Made by a program: the position numbers and the translations under genes. Below are positions 7,282-14,276 of a stretch of 35,183 nt of DNA, one piece after another; within the stretch, counting starts at the first letter, position 1; the number at the start of each line of letters is the position of its first letter. The notes below the pieces were generated by a model that saw nothing but the letters and a program-made list of their open reading frames with translations, was not told where the DNA came from and ran no database searches. This DNA is from Rhizobiales bacterium Ga0077530. Its GTDB lineage: Bacteria > Pseudomonadota > Alphaproteobacteria > Rhizobiales > Hyphomicrobiaceae. The stretch lies in assembly GCA_001464855.1 (NCBI GenBank), contig LNEA01000002.1:1-35183 (forward strand), written 5' to 3'.

Positions 7282-9229
7282 CAAGTATGAATATGGCGCA
7301 GCAAAGAGCCTGCCGAGCGCCCCGATTTACGACCTGAAGGGCCACGTCGCGCACGTGAGAGCGCTATACGAAGCGCACCCCAACCGAGCACCAGAAGCCA
7401 AACAGAAACTCACTGACGAATGCCTAGCCGCTATAGAGCACGGCATGGGCCGACCTATTGATGACGCTCTCCGGGGCTTCGTCGAGAACAACATCTTCGA
7501 GCTGCTGATCTACGGAAAGGCGGCATGGACCAACGAATACGAAGCGCCTGAGCATCGCGAGCTCCTGCAGAATGAACAGGCCGCACTCACTGATCCCAAT
7601 CGAACTGAAAAGGTGCAGCTGGTCATCGTCGATTTGTTTGCCACCCTCTTCTCAAATCTGCCGACGCTCGAAGGCACCTCATTGCTCACGGTGCCGCTGC
7701 ACACCATCACGAAGAACTACGTCGGCCTCGTGAGCTACATCATCCAGCAGCTGAACGAAGGACTTTTTCCTACGCTCTCCTCTTTCATCATGGAGAATGT
7801 CTACCGCATCACCGGCACGGAGAAGGGTAGTGGTAAGACGCTCAAAACTCCTGCGGACGTGGACGATCCGACTGAGTTCCTGCGCAATACGCCGTTCTAT
7901 GACCTCTTCACTACCCAGGTGCCGTTTGCGATCCCGCAGAAGACGTGGGCGTCGCATGGTATAATCCTGGCACCACCGAACCATGGAAAAACTCAACTTT
8001 TGGGAAGTCTTATCGCTGACTTTTTACATCGCCCTGATGCCCCTGGCCTTTTTGTTCTTGACCCCCATGGCGACCTTTTTACGCTTCTCTCTCATAGGGT
8101 GGACGCTAGCAGGCTCGTTACTCTTGACCCTGATACTTCTCCGCCTCCGCTAAACTTCCTCGACTTCGGCACCTCTACCGAAGCGCAAACACTCCAGACG
8201 TTCTCGTACCTAATGTCCTCCCTCAGTGGGGGACTTTCTGACAAGCAGAGCGGGGTCGTGCCGTACCTACTCAAGCTCTTGCGGCTGATACCCGATGCAA
8301 GTCTTGAGACCCTTCGGCTTGTAGTGGATGAGAAGGTGAAGCGGCCTGAACTTTCCCAATTTGCTTTCGCAATCGCAAAGCTCCCACTCGTTGACCAAGG
8401 ATTTTTCCATAACCAATTCTACCACTCCAGCATGGACCCCACGAAGCAAGCGCTAGGTGCCAAGCTCTATGCGGCCATGGCGTCGGACACCTTTCGCGAG
8501 ATGTTCGGAGCCAAAACGAACAGCGTCAACTTCGACCAGCTCATTGCCGACCGGAAAGTAGTGTTAGTGAAAGGCGGTCGCGAAAGCCTCGGCGATGAAG
8601 GCATGGAGATTTTTCTGCAGTTCATCATCGCGCAGTACTACGCCGCTGGCCGCAGACGCGAGAAGATCCCTGAGAGTGACCGCCACCTGTGCATCATGAT
8701 TGTCGATGAAGCGCACACCGTATTGAAATCACCAGTCATTTCAAAAATCCTCGTTGAGCTACGCAAGTACGGCTGCGGGTTTCTCGCTGCCACCCAGGTG
8801 CTCGACCAGATTGCTCACGAAGTCAAAGCATCGGTCTACGGTGCGACGGCTATCAAGATTGCCGGTCCTGTCTCCTCAGCATCTGGGGATGCGGGGCAGC
8901 TCTCCAAGGACATGTATTGCAGTGAGCAATTCATCCTCAGCATGAAGGCGGTCGAGCGCTCACACGCCGACTGGGCATTCTATGTGCGAGGGCTGACGGA
9001 CAAAGCAACGCGGGTGCGCGTGCCGTATGGTGCCCTGGAAAGACTACCCGTTGCTGGTGCCGCTTCGGCCCATGGTCGCATCGTTCATGAGCCAATTGTA
9101 CCACAAACGCACGAAGGCCCGAGCAAGCCCGAGCCTCACGCGCACAAGGCTGACCCACCCATCATACCAGGCGACGATCCGAGCAAGGCTGTCCCCAGCG
9201 ACTGGGTCACCAAGTCGAAGCAGCCCTAA
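7247..9229 (+). CDS. VirD4/TraG-like (HerA-FtsK superfamily) ATPase
   Basis: A 660-aa protein. Walker A is GIILAPPNHGKTQLL (about residues 239-253, GKT present), followed by the LFVLDPHGDLFTLL block characteristic of conjugation coupling and HerA-type ATPases. Walker B is CIMIVDEAH near residue 482, followed by the ELRKYGCGFLAATQVLDQI sensor-like segment and a C-terminal FYVRGLTDKATRVRVP strand. This is the domain order of TraD/TraG/VirD4 coupling proteins, hexameric motors that pump DNA. About 220 helical residues precede the motor and no membrane segment is obvious, so the TPR-like neighbour may supply the anchor. A GGAG lies about 8 nt before the ATG. Such a motor is uncommon in a tailed phage and points to a mobilisation or DNA-segregation function. 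The gene encloses a second hydrophobic ORF at 7983-8153. Confidence 0.8.
   Translation: MSKLWKLLTGSDKYEYGAAKSLPSAPIYDLKGHVAHVRALYEAHPNRAPEAKQKLTDECLAAIEHGMGRPIDDALRGFVENNIFELLIYGKAAWTNEYEAPEHRELLQNEQAALTDPNRTEKVQLVIVDLFATLFSNLPTLEGTSLLTVPLHTITKNYVGLVSYIIQQLNEGLFPTLSSFIMENVYRITGTEKGSGKTLKTPADVDDPTEFLRNTPFYDLFTTQVPFAIPQKTWASHGIILAPPNHGKTQLLGSLIADFLHRPDAPGLFVLDPHGDLFTLLSHRVDASRLVTLDPDTSPPPLNFLDFGTSTEAQTLQTFSYLMSSLSGGLSDKQSGVVPYLLKLLRLIPDASLETLRLVVDEKVKRPELSQFAFAIAKLPLVDQGFFHNQFYHSSMDPTKQALGAKLYAAMASDTFREMFGAKTNSVNFDQLIADRKVVLVKGGRESLGDEGMEIFLQFIIAQYYAAGRRREKIPESDRHLCIMIVDEAHTVLKSPVISKILVELRKYGCGFLAATQVLDQIAHEVKASVYGATAIKIAGPVSSASGDAGQLSKDMYCSEQFILSMKAVERSHADWAFYVRGLTDKATRVRVPYGALERLPVAGAASAHGRIVHEPIVPQTHEGPSKPEPHAHKADPPIIPGDDPSKAVPSDWVTKSKQP
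7957..7965 (+). promoter_or_regulatory. intragenic extended -10 promoter TGGTATAAT
   Basis: A perfect TGnTATAAT lies inside the ATPase gene. The expected +1 is 7972, 11 nt before the ATG of the nested ORF at 7983. It is identical to the TGGTATAAT before the terminase gene at 18519. Confidence 0.45.
7983..8153 (+). CDS. nested two-helix membrane ORF overlapping the ATPase gene
   Basis: In the +1 frame relative to the ATPase gene, ATG 7983 opens a 56-codon frame ending at TAA 8151-8153. The product starts MEKLNFWEVL, has two strongly hydrophobic segments (about residues 11-33 and 36-53) joined by a short turn, and ends in RLR, a holin-like or small toxin-like layout. Within this stretch 29 of 56 ATPase codons end in T. 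In the 36 codons before and 36 after, only 7 and 4 do. T-rich third positions of the ATPase are the second positions of this frame and are what make it hydrophobic. A perfect TGGTATAAT lies 17 bp upstream. No Shine-Dalgarno is present. Expression is unproven. The function (holin, toxin, or membrane partner of the operon) is inference. Confidence 0.45.
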   Translation: MEKLNFWEVLSLTFYIALMPLAFLFLTPMATFLRFSLIGWTLAGSLLLTLILLRLR

Positions 9230-9234
9230 CCAAA

Positions 9235-9243
9235 TGGCATAAT
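9235..9243 (+). promoter_or_regulatory. extended -10 promoter TGGCATAAT
   Basis: TGG plus CATAAT, expected +1 at 9250, giving a 40-nt leader that contains the small hairpin GTGAC-atctac-GTCAC (9262-9277) before the ATG at 9290. Confidence 0.4.
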
Positions 9244-9289
9244 GGATACCGTTCTGGTGGCGTGACATCTACGTCACCAAATATGCCGT

Positions 9290-10204
9290 ATGGCTCGCAA
9301 ACACAGCTCACAATTCCACTACGAAGGAGAAAATGCGGACACCGCGCCCTTCCGTCCGTCATTCCTCGACCGAGACGTTCAAGCGCTCCTAAGACGCTAT
9401 CCCATTCTGCCCAGCAACTGGATCACGGCATTCGTCGGCGGCAACGAAATCTACAACGCGCGACGCTACGCACGACTTGCTCGTGAGCCGCACAATCTCC
9501 TGATCCGCTATCAAGCCTGGTACAAGCACGCTACCTACGCGCTCAAGCACCACGAGCACAGCTCGACCGAAGATAATCCGCACAAGACCCTGCAAGCGTT
9601 GGCGATGGCGTCCATCGAGCTGGCAGCACGCAACGATGCTGAAGTTTTGCTGTGGGACGATATAGTGGCGCTCGGCAATGTGCCGCAGTCTACGCTAGAT
9701 ATGCGCGACCCGCACCGCATCCCACTACTTACCGAACATTCCAAGGGCGACGTACTGCCCTTCATACTCCGCAAGGGCGGAAGGGACCTCGCCGTGCTCA
9801 CTATCGAGATCGACCGGCACACCGAGCCAAAGACCAGCTCCACGAATCGCAGAACGATCGAGCAGAAGATGGAGCACTACCAGGAGATCTTCAAACGCAA
9901 GCTATGGCGCAGTCACTACGGCTTCCCGAACTCCATCGTCATCTTCCTCACGATCTCCAAGCCGCGAATGCACGCGATCATGGAGCAAGCGAAGGCGACC
10001 ATCGGCGATGCGTCGTGGCTCTGCTTCGCGCATACGCGCGATTGGGGACAGAGCGATCCGATGAAAAAGAACTTCGAGCGCCACTACCCGCCAGCACCTG
10101 GCCAGCAACCGCTGCACGATATTGAGCCGTTCGACCTCTATCACACGCCGCTGAAACGCAATGGCCACCCGGATTTCAGGCTGGATAAGTTTGATACAAT
10201 GTAG
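9290..10204 (+). CDS. Replication-relaxation (Replic_Relax-like) family protein
   Basis: A 304-aa protein. The N-terminal 90 residues look like a winged helix (DVQALLRRYPILPSNWITAF followed by NARRYARLAREPHNLLIRY), which in the Replic_Relax family (PF13814) binds DNA. The C-terminal half has the family's nuclease-like core: FILRKGGRDLAVLTIEIDR, then TEPKTSS, TIEQKMEHYQEIF, and the hydrophobic strand NSIVIFLTISKPRMHAIM. Members are encoded on plasmids and integrative elements next to coupling-type ATPases, exactly as here. No Shine-Dalgarno precedes the ATG (T at -1). The operon ends with a strong terminator 80 bp downstream. The assignment rests on motif layout and is reasonable but not certain. 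Confidence 0.6.
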   Translation: MARKHSSQFHYEGENADTAPFRPSFLDRDVQALLRRYPILPSNWITAFVGGNEIYNARRYARLAREPHNLLIRYQAWYKHATYALKHHEHSSTEDNPHKTLQALAMASIELAARNDAEVLLWDDIVALGNVPQSTLDMRDPHRIPLLTEHSKGDVLPFILRKGGRDLAVLTIEIDRHTEPKTSSTNRRTIEQKMEHYQEIFKRKLWRSHYGFPNSIVIFLTISKPRMHAIMEQAKATIGDASWLCFAHTRDWGQSDPMKKNFERHYPPAPGQQPLHDIEPFDLYHTPLKRNGHPDFRLDKFDTM

Positions 10205-10282
10205 GGGCTTGCTGCGACATCAGGACGGTACGCATGGATAGTGGCCCGGGCCGCTCGCAACGCCATCGCTTCAGCTAAGCAG

Positions 10283-10323
10283 GGAGAGCACGTGTTCTAC
10301 GGCAAACACTGCTCTCCTTTTTT
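10283..10323 (+). terminator. strong intrinsic terminator
   Basis: GGAGAGCA (10283-10290) pairs with TGCTCTCC, extended by GTGTT/AACAC past one bulged C, and is followed directly by seven Ts. It closes the 5215-10204 operon. Confidence 0.9.
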
Positions 10324-10324
10324 A

Positions 10325-10333
10325 TGGTACAAT
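10325..10333 (+). promoter_or_regulatory. extended -10 promoter TGGTACAAT
   Basis: It begins 2 bp after the T-run of the terminator, so transcription is reset here. Expected +1 is 10340, 38 nt before the ATG at 10378. Confidence 0.45.
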
Positions 10334-10352
10334 TAGCTCAGCGTACTTTGAC

Positions 10353-10670
10353 AGTAGGGGGTCTAAACACAACTCTTATGGAGAACAAAGCAACCACCGA
10401 GTTACTAGACCTATTGTGGAAAATGGAGAAGAAGTCCGACGAGGATAAGTTTGATTGGGATGCCTACAACGAAATCGAAGCAGAACTACGAAAGCGTCCC
10501 GGTTTCCGAGGAATAATAGGCACCAACGACGACCAGCGCGACTTAACTCACGCAGAACAGCTCGAAGAAATAAACGAGAGCATTAAGAAGCTAGAGCGTC
10601 ACAAGCACGACCCGAACTCCGGCGACGTGATGGTGCGTATCTAAGAATTACAAAGCACCCCCTACTGCCA
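10353..10670. repeat. inverted CAGTAGGGGGT copies flanking the 10378 gene
   Basis: CAGTAGGGGGT at about 10353-10363 reappears reverse-complemented (ACCCCCTACTG) at about 10660-10670. The first copy lies in the leader and the second just after the stop codon. Confidence 0.5.
10378..10644 (+). CDS. small acidic helical protein
   Basis: An 88-aa protein starting MENKATTELLDLLWKMEKK, rich in D, E and K, predicted all-helical, with a possible coiled coil near the end (LEEINESIKKLERH). I chose ATG 10378 (T at -1, no Shine-Dalgarno) over the in-frame ATG at 10324 because that one lies upstream of the expected transcript start. It is flanked by 11-bp inverted copies of CAGTAGGGGGT. Function unknown. 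Confidence 0.55.
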   Translation: MENKATTELLDLLWKMEKKSDEDKFDWDAYNEIEAELRKRPGFRGIIGTNDDQRDLTHAEQLEEINESIKKLERHKHDPNSGDVMVRI

Positions 10671-10687
10671 GTGTATGCGAAAAGTTT

Positions 10688-10717
10688 GAGACACCGCCGC
10701 CGAAGCAACAGTGTCTC
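10688..10717 (-). terminator. hairpin between convergent genes
   Basis: GAGACAC (10688-10694) pairs with GTGTCTC (10711-10717). On the minus strand it is followed by AAACTTTTCGC, a weak U-tract. It separates the gene at 10378 from the minus-strand gene at 10723. Confidence 0.5.
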
Positions 10718-10722
10718 TAGGC

Positions 10723-10947
10723 TCATTCCTCCGTCTTCGGAGGCATCATCAGGCAGCTGCCGTCCCAACCGACCGGAATGCTTTGCAGCTTGATGCTGTA
10801 CGCCTTCTGGCCGTTGACCTCGATTTCCCACGCGACGCCGAGCGTCAGGTAGAACTCGCTGTCGGCTGATTGGCGTGCGCGCAGCACCATGTCCGGCCGC
10901 TTGCCTTTTTCCTCTGCAGGAGAAGCTTTCTTTGAAGTAACAGCCAT
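10723..10947 (-). CDS. small conserved-looking protein, unknown function
   Basis: A 74-aa protein starting MAVTSKKASPAEEKGKRPD, with a GGAGA ribosome site 8-10 nt before the ATG. A charged N-terminus is followed by a compact beta-rich part (FYLTLGVAWEIEVNGQKAYS, IKLQSIPVGWDGSCLMMPP). It is the only minus-strand gene in this early region and is divergent from the CHC2 gene across an 87-bp gap that may hold both promoters. The type of small protein is common on alphaproteobacterial mobile elements in my recollection, but no function is known to me. Confidence 0.6.
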   Translation of the reverse strand: MAVTSKKASPAEEKGKRPDMVLRARQSADSEFYLTLGVAWEIEVNGQKAYSIKLQSIPVGWDGSCLMMPPKTEE

Positions 10948-11034
10948 CGCTGTATCTCCTATACCGAACCGTCATTGGTCCGTACACGAAGTATACTGGA
11001 GCCTGGCTCTTTACCTACGAAAGGCAGGTGCACA

Positions 11035-11319
11035 GTGGCAGGTCCAGACTTCGCCGAACTCCGCCGCACTATTCCGCTAGACCGAGTGCTCGAATATCTC
11101 GGCATTGAAGCCAAGTGGGCACGTAAGCAGATGCGCGGAAAATGCCCGATCTGTAAGAGCAAGATCCCTCGCGTCTTCGCAGCTACGCCAAGTATCGGCT
11201 TGTTTCGTTGCTTCGCGTGCCATGCTTCGGGCGACTGTATCGAGCTGGTGGCGCGCGTGCGAGAGATCAGCAAATACGAGGCAGCCAAGGAGCTGCAGCG
11301 CACCTTCAATCCGCCCTAG
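11035..11319 (+). CDS. stand-alone CHC2 zinc-finger (primase N-domain-like) protein
   Basis: A 94-aa protein from GTG 11035, preceded by AAGGCAGG; a TATACT box at 10992-10997 would start transcription near 11004. The motif CPIC...CFACHASGDCIELV, with a preceding LDRVLEYLGI helix, is the DnaG-type CHC2 zinc finger, which recognises initiation sites on template DNA. The TOPRIM catalytic domain that should follow is absent. It may act in trans with a host or phage replicase, or be a regulator. The stop codon lies in the loop of a terminator hairpin. Confidence 0.75.
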   Translation: MAGPDFAELRRTIPLDRVLEYLGIEAKWARKQMRGKCPICKSKIPRVFAATPSIGLFRCFACHASGDCIELVARVREISKYEAAKELQRTFNPP

Positions 11320-11336
11320 CCGGCGGATTTATTTTG
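11308..11336 (+). terminator. intrinsic terminator spanning the CHC2 stop codon
   Basis: AATCCGCC (11308-11315) pairs perfectly with GGCGGATT (11322-11329), then TATTTTG. The stop TAG is in the loop. Confidence 0.7.
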
Positions 11337-11424
11337 CCTCTCCATGCATCACATGCCGACCCTAACCGCGCGAAGCCGCGCCAAGCGAACCGGTGACAGC
11401 CGAAAATCATGCTCTTAATTGGAA

Positions 11425-11441
11425 GTCTCCACAAAGGAGAC
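11425..11441 (+). promoter_or_regulatory. hairpin hiding the methyltransferase ribosome site
   Basis: GTCTCC (11425-11430) and GGAGAC (11436-11441) are perfectly complementary across a 5-nt loop. The right arm is the AGGAG Shine-Dalgarno of the gene starting at 11446, so translation could depend on melting this stem. Confidence 0.5.
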
Positions 11442-11445
11442 ATCC

Positions 11446-12111
11446 ATGTACCAGCTCATCCACGCCGACTGCATCCAGGCCCTCCGCATCATGCCGGACA
11501 AGTGCGTGGATTGCATCGTCACCGATATGCCATACGGCGTCCGCATCGGCGGACAGGACTGGGATAGTCCTGAGAACGTGAGGCATCTGATCGAGCACGC
11601 GCTTCCGGAAATGCGCCGCGTCGCCCAGCGCACGGTTCTTACGTCAGGCATCGCTGCCATGTGGCTGTATCCAGAGCCGACGTGGACCCTTGCTTGGTAT
11701 TTCGGAGGCGGTGCGCGCGGTCGCTGGGGGTTCAATCACTGGCAGCCGATCCTCGTTTACGGCACCGATCCTCTACCAAGCCTTCACATGCACCACACCG
11801 ACGTCATTCGGTCGACGTCGAACGCGCTGACGGATCGCACGGAACATCCCTGCCCGAAGCCGCTGTCATTCATGCGCAAGCTCATCAACCGCGTTGCGCC
11901 TTCATCGGCCGACGTCATCCTCGATCCTTTCATGGGATCGGGCACCACCGGCGTAGCCGCCATTCAGCTCGGCCACCGTTTCATCGGGATCGAACAGAGT
12001 GGTGATTACCTGGCTGCAGCGCAGCGACGCATCGCTGAGGCCCGGCCGGACTTCCCGCACACCCTCGATCTCAATGCAAAGGACATCTCATGCCCGACAT
12101 CTCGAACCTGA
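11446..12111 (+). CDS. orphan DNA methyltransferase, N6_N4_Mtase type
   Basis: A 221-aa protein starting MYQLIHADCIQAL, with AGGAG 5-6 nt upstream. The catalytic motif IV appears near residue 27 as TDMPYG (usual DPPY, here DMPY). The S-adenosylmethionine-binding FxGxG motif follows late as DPFMGSGTTGVAA, so the order is IV then I, as in beta-class amino-methyltransferases of PF01555. KPLSFMRKLI precedes motif I as usual for the family. It should methylate adenine-N6 or cytosine-N4 in a short target. No restriction endonuclease neighbours it, so protection against host restriction or epigenetic control is more likely than a complete R-M system. It overlaps the next gene by 22 bp. Confidence 0.85.
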   Translation: MYQLIHADCIQALRIMPDKCVDCIVTDMPYGVRIGGQDWDSPENVRHLIEHALPEMRRVAQRTVLTSGIAAMWLYPEPTWTLAWYFGGGARGRWGFNHWQPILVYGTDPLPSLHMHHTDVIRSTSNALTDRTEHPCPKPLSFMRKLINRVAPSSADVILDPFMGSGTTGVAAIQLGHRFIGIEQSGDYLAAAQRRIAEARPDFPHTLDLNAKDISCPTSRT

Positions 12112-12299
12112 ATTATAGCGAGCTACATAATCTCAAGACTGCTGTAACGGAACGAATGAAGGAAATGCGCGACTCCGGCATCATGCAACTACGCGCGACG
12201 ATCGCCGAACAAGCCGAGCTACTGGGTGTTGCACCTGAAGACTTGGTTCCGAAGAAGCGCAAGCGCCGCAAGAGCGCGGACGATGATGCATCAAACTAG
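12090..12299 (+). CDS. H-NS-like N-terminal-domain protein lacking the DNA-binding tail
   Basis: A 69-aa protein. The helix YSELHNLKTAVTERMKEMRD, then LRATIAEQAELLGVAPEDLV and a basic KKRKRRK tail, resemble the oligomerisation region and linker of alphaproteobacterial H-NS-family proteins. The C-terminal AT-hook-like core (family YRNP...W.GRGR.P.W) is missing; the gene stops after an acidic end. In enterobacteria such short H-NS forms can act by forming inactive heteromers with host H-NS and relieving silencing. It overlaps the methyltransferase gene by 22 bp and is followed by a hairpin. Confidence 0.6.
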   Translation: MPDISNLNYSELHNLKTAVTERMKEMRDSGIMQLRATIAEQAELLGVAPEDLVPKKRKRRKSADDDASN

Positions 12300-12304
12300 C
12301 AACT

Positions 12305-12332
12305 GCAGCCCGTGCGTAGCGGTACGGGCTGC
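12305..12332 (+). terminator. hairpin after the H-NS-like gene
   Basis: GCAGCCCGT (12305-12313) pairs perfectly with ACGGGCTGC (12324-12332). It is followed by CAATAAAA rather than a T-run, so it may act as a weak terminator or 3' stabiliser. Confidence 0.5.
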
Positions 12333-12436
12333 CAATAAAAGCTGCTTCTTTGATGCATAAAAACTACAGCCATCCCCAGACACGCTCTGCTAGATTTTAG
12401 GAAAATATACTCAATGCGTTTTTGGGGAGTGCCGTT

Positions 12437-13363
12437 ATGCGTAACCAGCTATTTCTGGCGCCGACAGCTATTGCCTTTTTCGCGAGCGCTTGCAGCCACT
12501 TGCCACAAATGCCGGAGGACCCGCCGGACACGGCTGACTTACTCACGCACATCAAGTGTGAGTTTCGGGATGCGATCAAATCTGATCCCTCGTTGTTTCC
12601 GTTTCTCCGCGGGTGGAACACGCTTTTCGTCCTGACGTTGGAGACGGACGAAAAGGGCACGCTCTCGACCAACGCAAGCCTTGCACACCCGATCATTCCA
12701 ACACTGTTTTCTCTCCCGCTGACCGGCGAAGCGTCACAAAATGTGACGAGAACGCAGAGGCTTCAGTTCGCCGAGCCTGTGCCTGAGACCGTCAAAGATG
12801 CTGACACGCTTTGGTGCCCCGATCTCCGACGATCTCCGCTCCATGGAAAGCTTGGATTTGCGGACCTGTTCATGCGCGCGCGACTTTCCGCAGACACGGC
12901 CGCGATCAAGGCAACGCAGTTCGACTACACTCTGGATTTTGCGATCGTGAAGAATGCCTCAGTCGCTCCGAAGTGGACCATGATCCCATTGCGTGGCCGA
13001 GACACGATGGAAGCGGGGTTCAAGTGGACCGGCAATCGCGAGCATACTCATACGCTGCAGCTGACGTTGAAGCCAGATGATCGCGAGAAGTGCGCGCTCT
13101 TCCCCGAATTCTTCGCCGTGTACAAGAAGTGCCCAAGCGTTCACGCGACTATGGACGAAGCGCGTCGGGCTCAGCCGCCTGCGCTTGCTCTCAAAGAGAG
13201 AAATCAACTAGAGAAGCGTCTTGCAAAAGGCGTGAAAACTCCATCGGGTTCACCGACTGTGAGGGGTATTTCTCAAGACACACTGCGTGACCTCCAAACT
13301 AGCGGAGGTATCACCGGCCTTGAAAATACGCTCCAGAAAGTCCGACGGAGAGAATCTCAGTGA
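12437..13363 (+). CDS. predicted lipoprotein, unknown function
   Basis: A 308-aa protein from ATG 12437, preceded by GGGGAG; a TATACT box lies near 12406. The N-terminus MRNQLFLAPTAIAFFASAC is a signal peptide ending in an imperfect lipobox with Cys 19, predicting lipid anchoring in the envelope. The mature part is beta-rich (LFVLTLETDEKGTL, HTLQLTLKPDD) and ends in a charged region. I recognise no domain. Its ribosome site and envelope targeting suggest bacterial-type cargo rather than virion structure. Confidence 0.6.
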   Translation: MRNQLFLAPTAIAFFASACSHLPQMPEDPPDTADLLTHIKCEFRDAIKSDPSLFPFLRGWNTLFVLTLETDEKGTLSTNASLAHPIIPTLFSLPLTGEASQNVTRTQRLQFAEPVPETVKDADTLWCPDLRRSPLHGKLGFADLFMRARLSADTAAIKATQFDYTLDFAIVKNASVAPKWTMIPLRGRDTMEAGFKWTGNREHTHTLQLTLKPDDREKCALFPEFFAVYKKCPSVHATMDEARRAQPPALALKERNQLEKRLAKGVKTPSGSPTVRGISQDTLRDLQTSGGITGLENTLQKVRRRESQ

Positions 13364-13618
13364 AGCTGGAAATGCGTACCGACTGCATTTCTTGGTTCAG
13401 CTTCTCAGTTTCATTCATGGCGCCTCCCTTCGGGATCGGGCTGTCGTGGACCGAGCCGCTATTATCCGACCATGTGAAAATAAACGGTCAAGCGTCTCGG
13501 CCCTGGCGGGCGTCCATCCCTGGCGCGAGGCCTTGACTGACGCGCCCAAGGTGATCTTAAGATACTGCTGACATGAACGGATAAGTATCGATTTTCATTT
13601 ATCACTAGGGGATTGCAT

Positions 13619-14197
13619 ATGCGCCAAATAATCCTAACAATCTCAACTCTCGTTCTAGCTGCAGTTTTTTCGCCTATTCACACCGATGCCTTGGCTCAAG
13701 AGTTCTGTGCGCTGGGATCGGTTAAAGACCATGAAGGCTGCCGTGTGAGCTGCACCACAACGTGGAACGGAGGCAATTGCCCTCAGCATTGCGTAGCGAC
13801 GGTACCAGTTGGATTTATTTTATTGGGTCAAAGAATCGTGTCGCATTCTGGCCACGGTGATGTCAGGTACGATGTGATTGCTGGCGGTCAGCGATATAAG
13901 TACGTCAGCGACATCCGAACCGCGTACGACAACGCAATTCGAGCTGCGGCTAAGAAAGGACGAAAATCACTGGCTGGATCTCTGAGGGAACAAAGAAAAT
14001 CAGAAATTTCGCAAGCCCAATTTTTTGAGTCAAGCCACCCAGCAGTACGACTGGAAGTTAACGCAGCGAGAGCATCCGGCGCCAGTGCTTTCAATCAAAT
14101 TAGCACATGGAGAGATGCCTCGATAGTGCTGACTTTGAAATGCGCTGTTCCAACGAACATGTCCGAGCAATTGTATAAGATGCATGGTCTCAGATAA
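13619..14197 (+). CDS. secreted protein, unknown function
   Basis: A 192-aa protein from ATG 13619 (GGGG upstream). A signal peptide MRQIILTISTLVLAAVFSP...TDALA with cleavage after ALA leaves a mature protein that starts QEFCALGSVKDHEGC. Six or more cysteines in the first 50 mature residues suggest disulphides and a periplasmic or secreted location. The AT content and rarer codons here are higher than in neighbours, consistent with separate acquisition. The 255 bp before it (13364-13618) holds no convincing gene. Confidence 0.6.
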   Translation: MRQIILTISTLVLAAVFSPIHTDALAQEFCALGSVKDHEGCRVSCTTTWNGGNCPQHCVATVPVGFILLGQRIVSHSGHGDVRYDVIAGGQRYKYVSDIRTAYDNAIRAAAKKGRKSLAGSLREQRKSEISQAQFFESSHPAVRLEVNAARASGASAFNQISTWRDASIVLTLKCAVPTNMSEQLYKMHGLR

Positions 14198-14261
14198 CTC
14201 CCATTACTACGGGCGGGCGCCCAGTCGTTGTGAAACCAGTCCGTCTTCTAGAACCCCGCTA

Positions 14262-14270
14262 TGCTATAAT
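14262..14270 (+). promoter_or_regulatory. extended -10 promoter TGCTATAAT
   Basis: Perfect TGnTATAAT. The expected +1 is 14277, exactly the A of an ATG that opens a nine-codon leader frame. Confidence 0.55.
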
Positions 14271-14276
14271 TGCCTT

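Noticed and set aside
13311-13418. 35-codon minus-strand frame with GGGAGG upstream
   Set aside because: It overlaps the end of the lipoprotein gene, is very short, and the GGAGG-to-ATG gap is tight. A ribosome site alone is not enough.
14208-14222. GGGCGGGCGCCC as a terminator
   Set aside because: The loop would be only 2 nt and no T-run follows.
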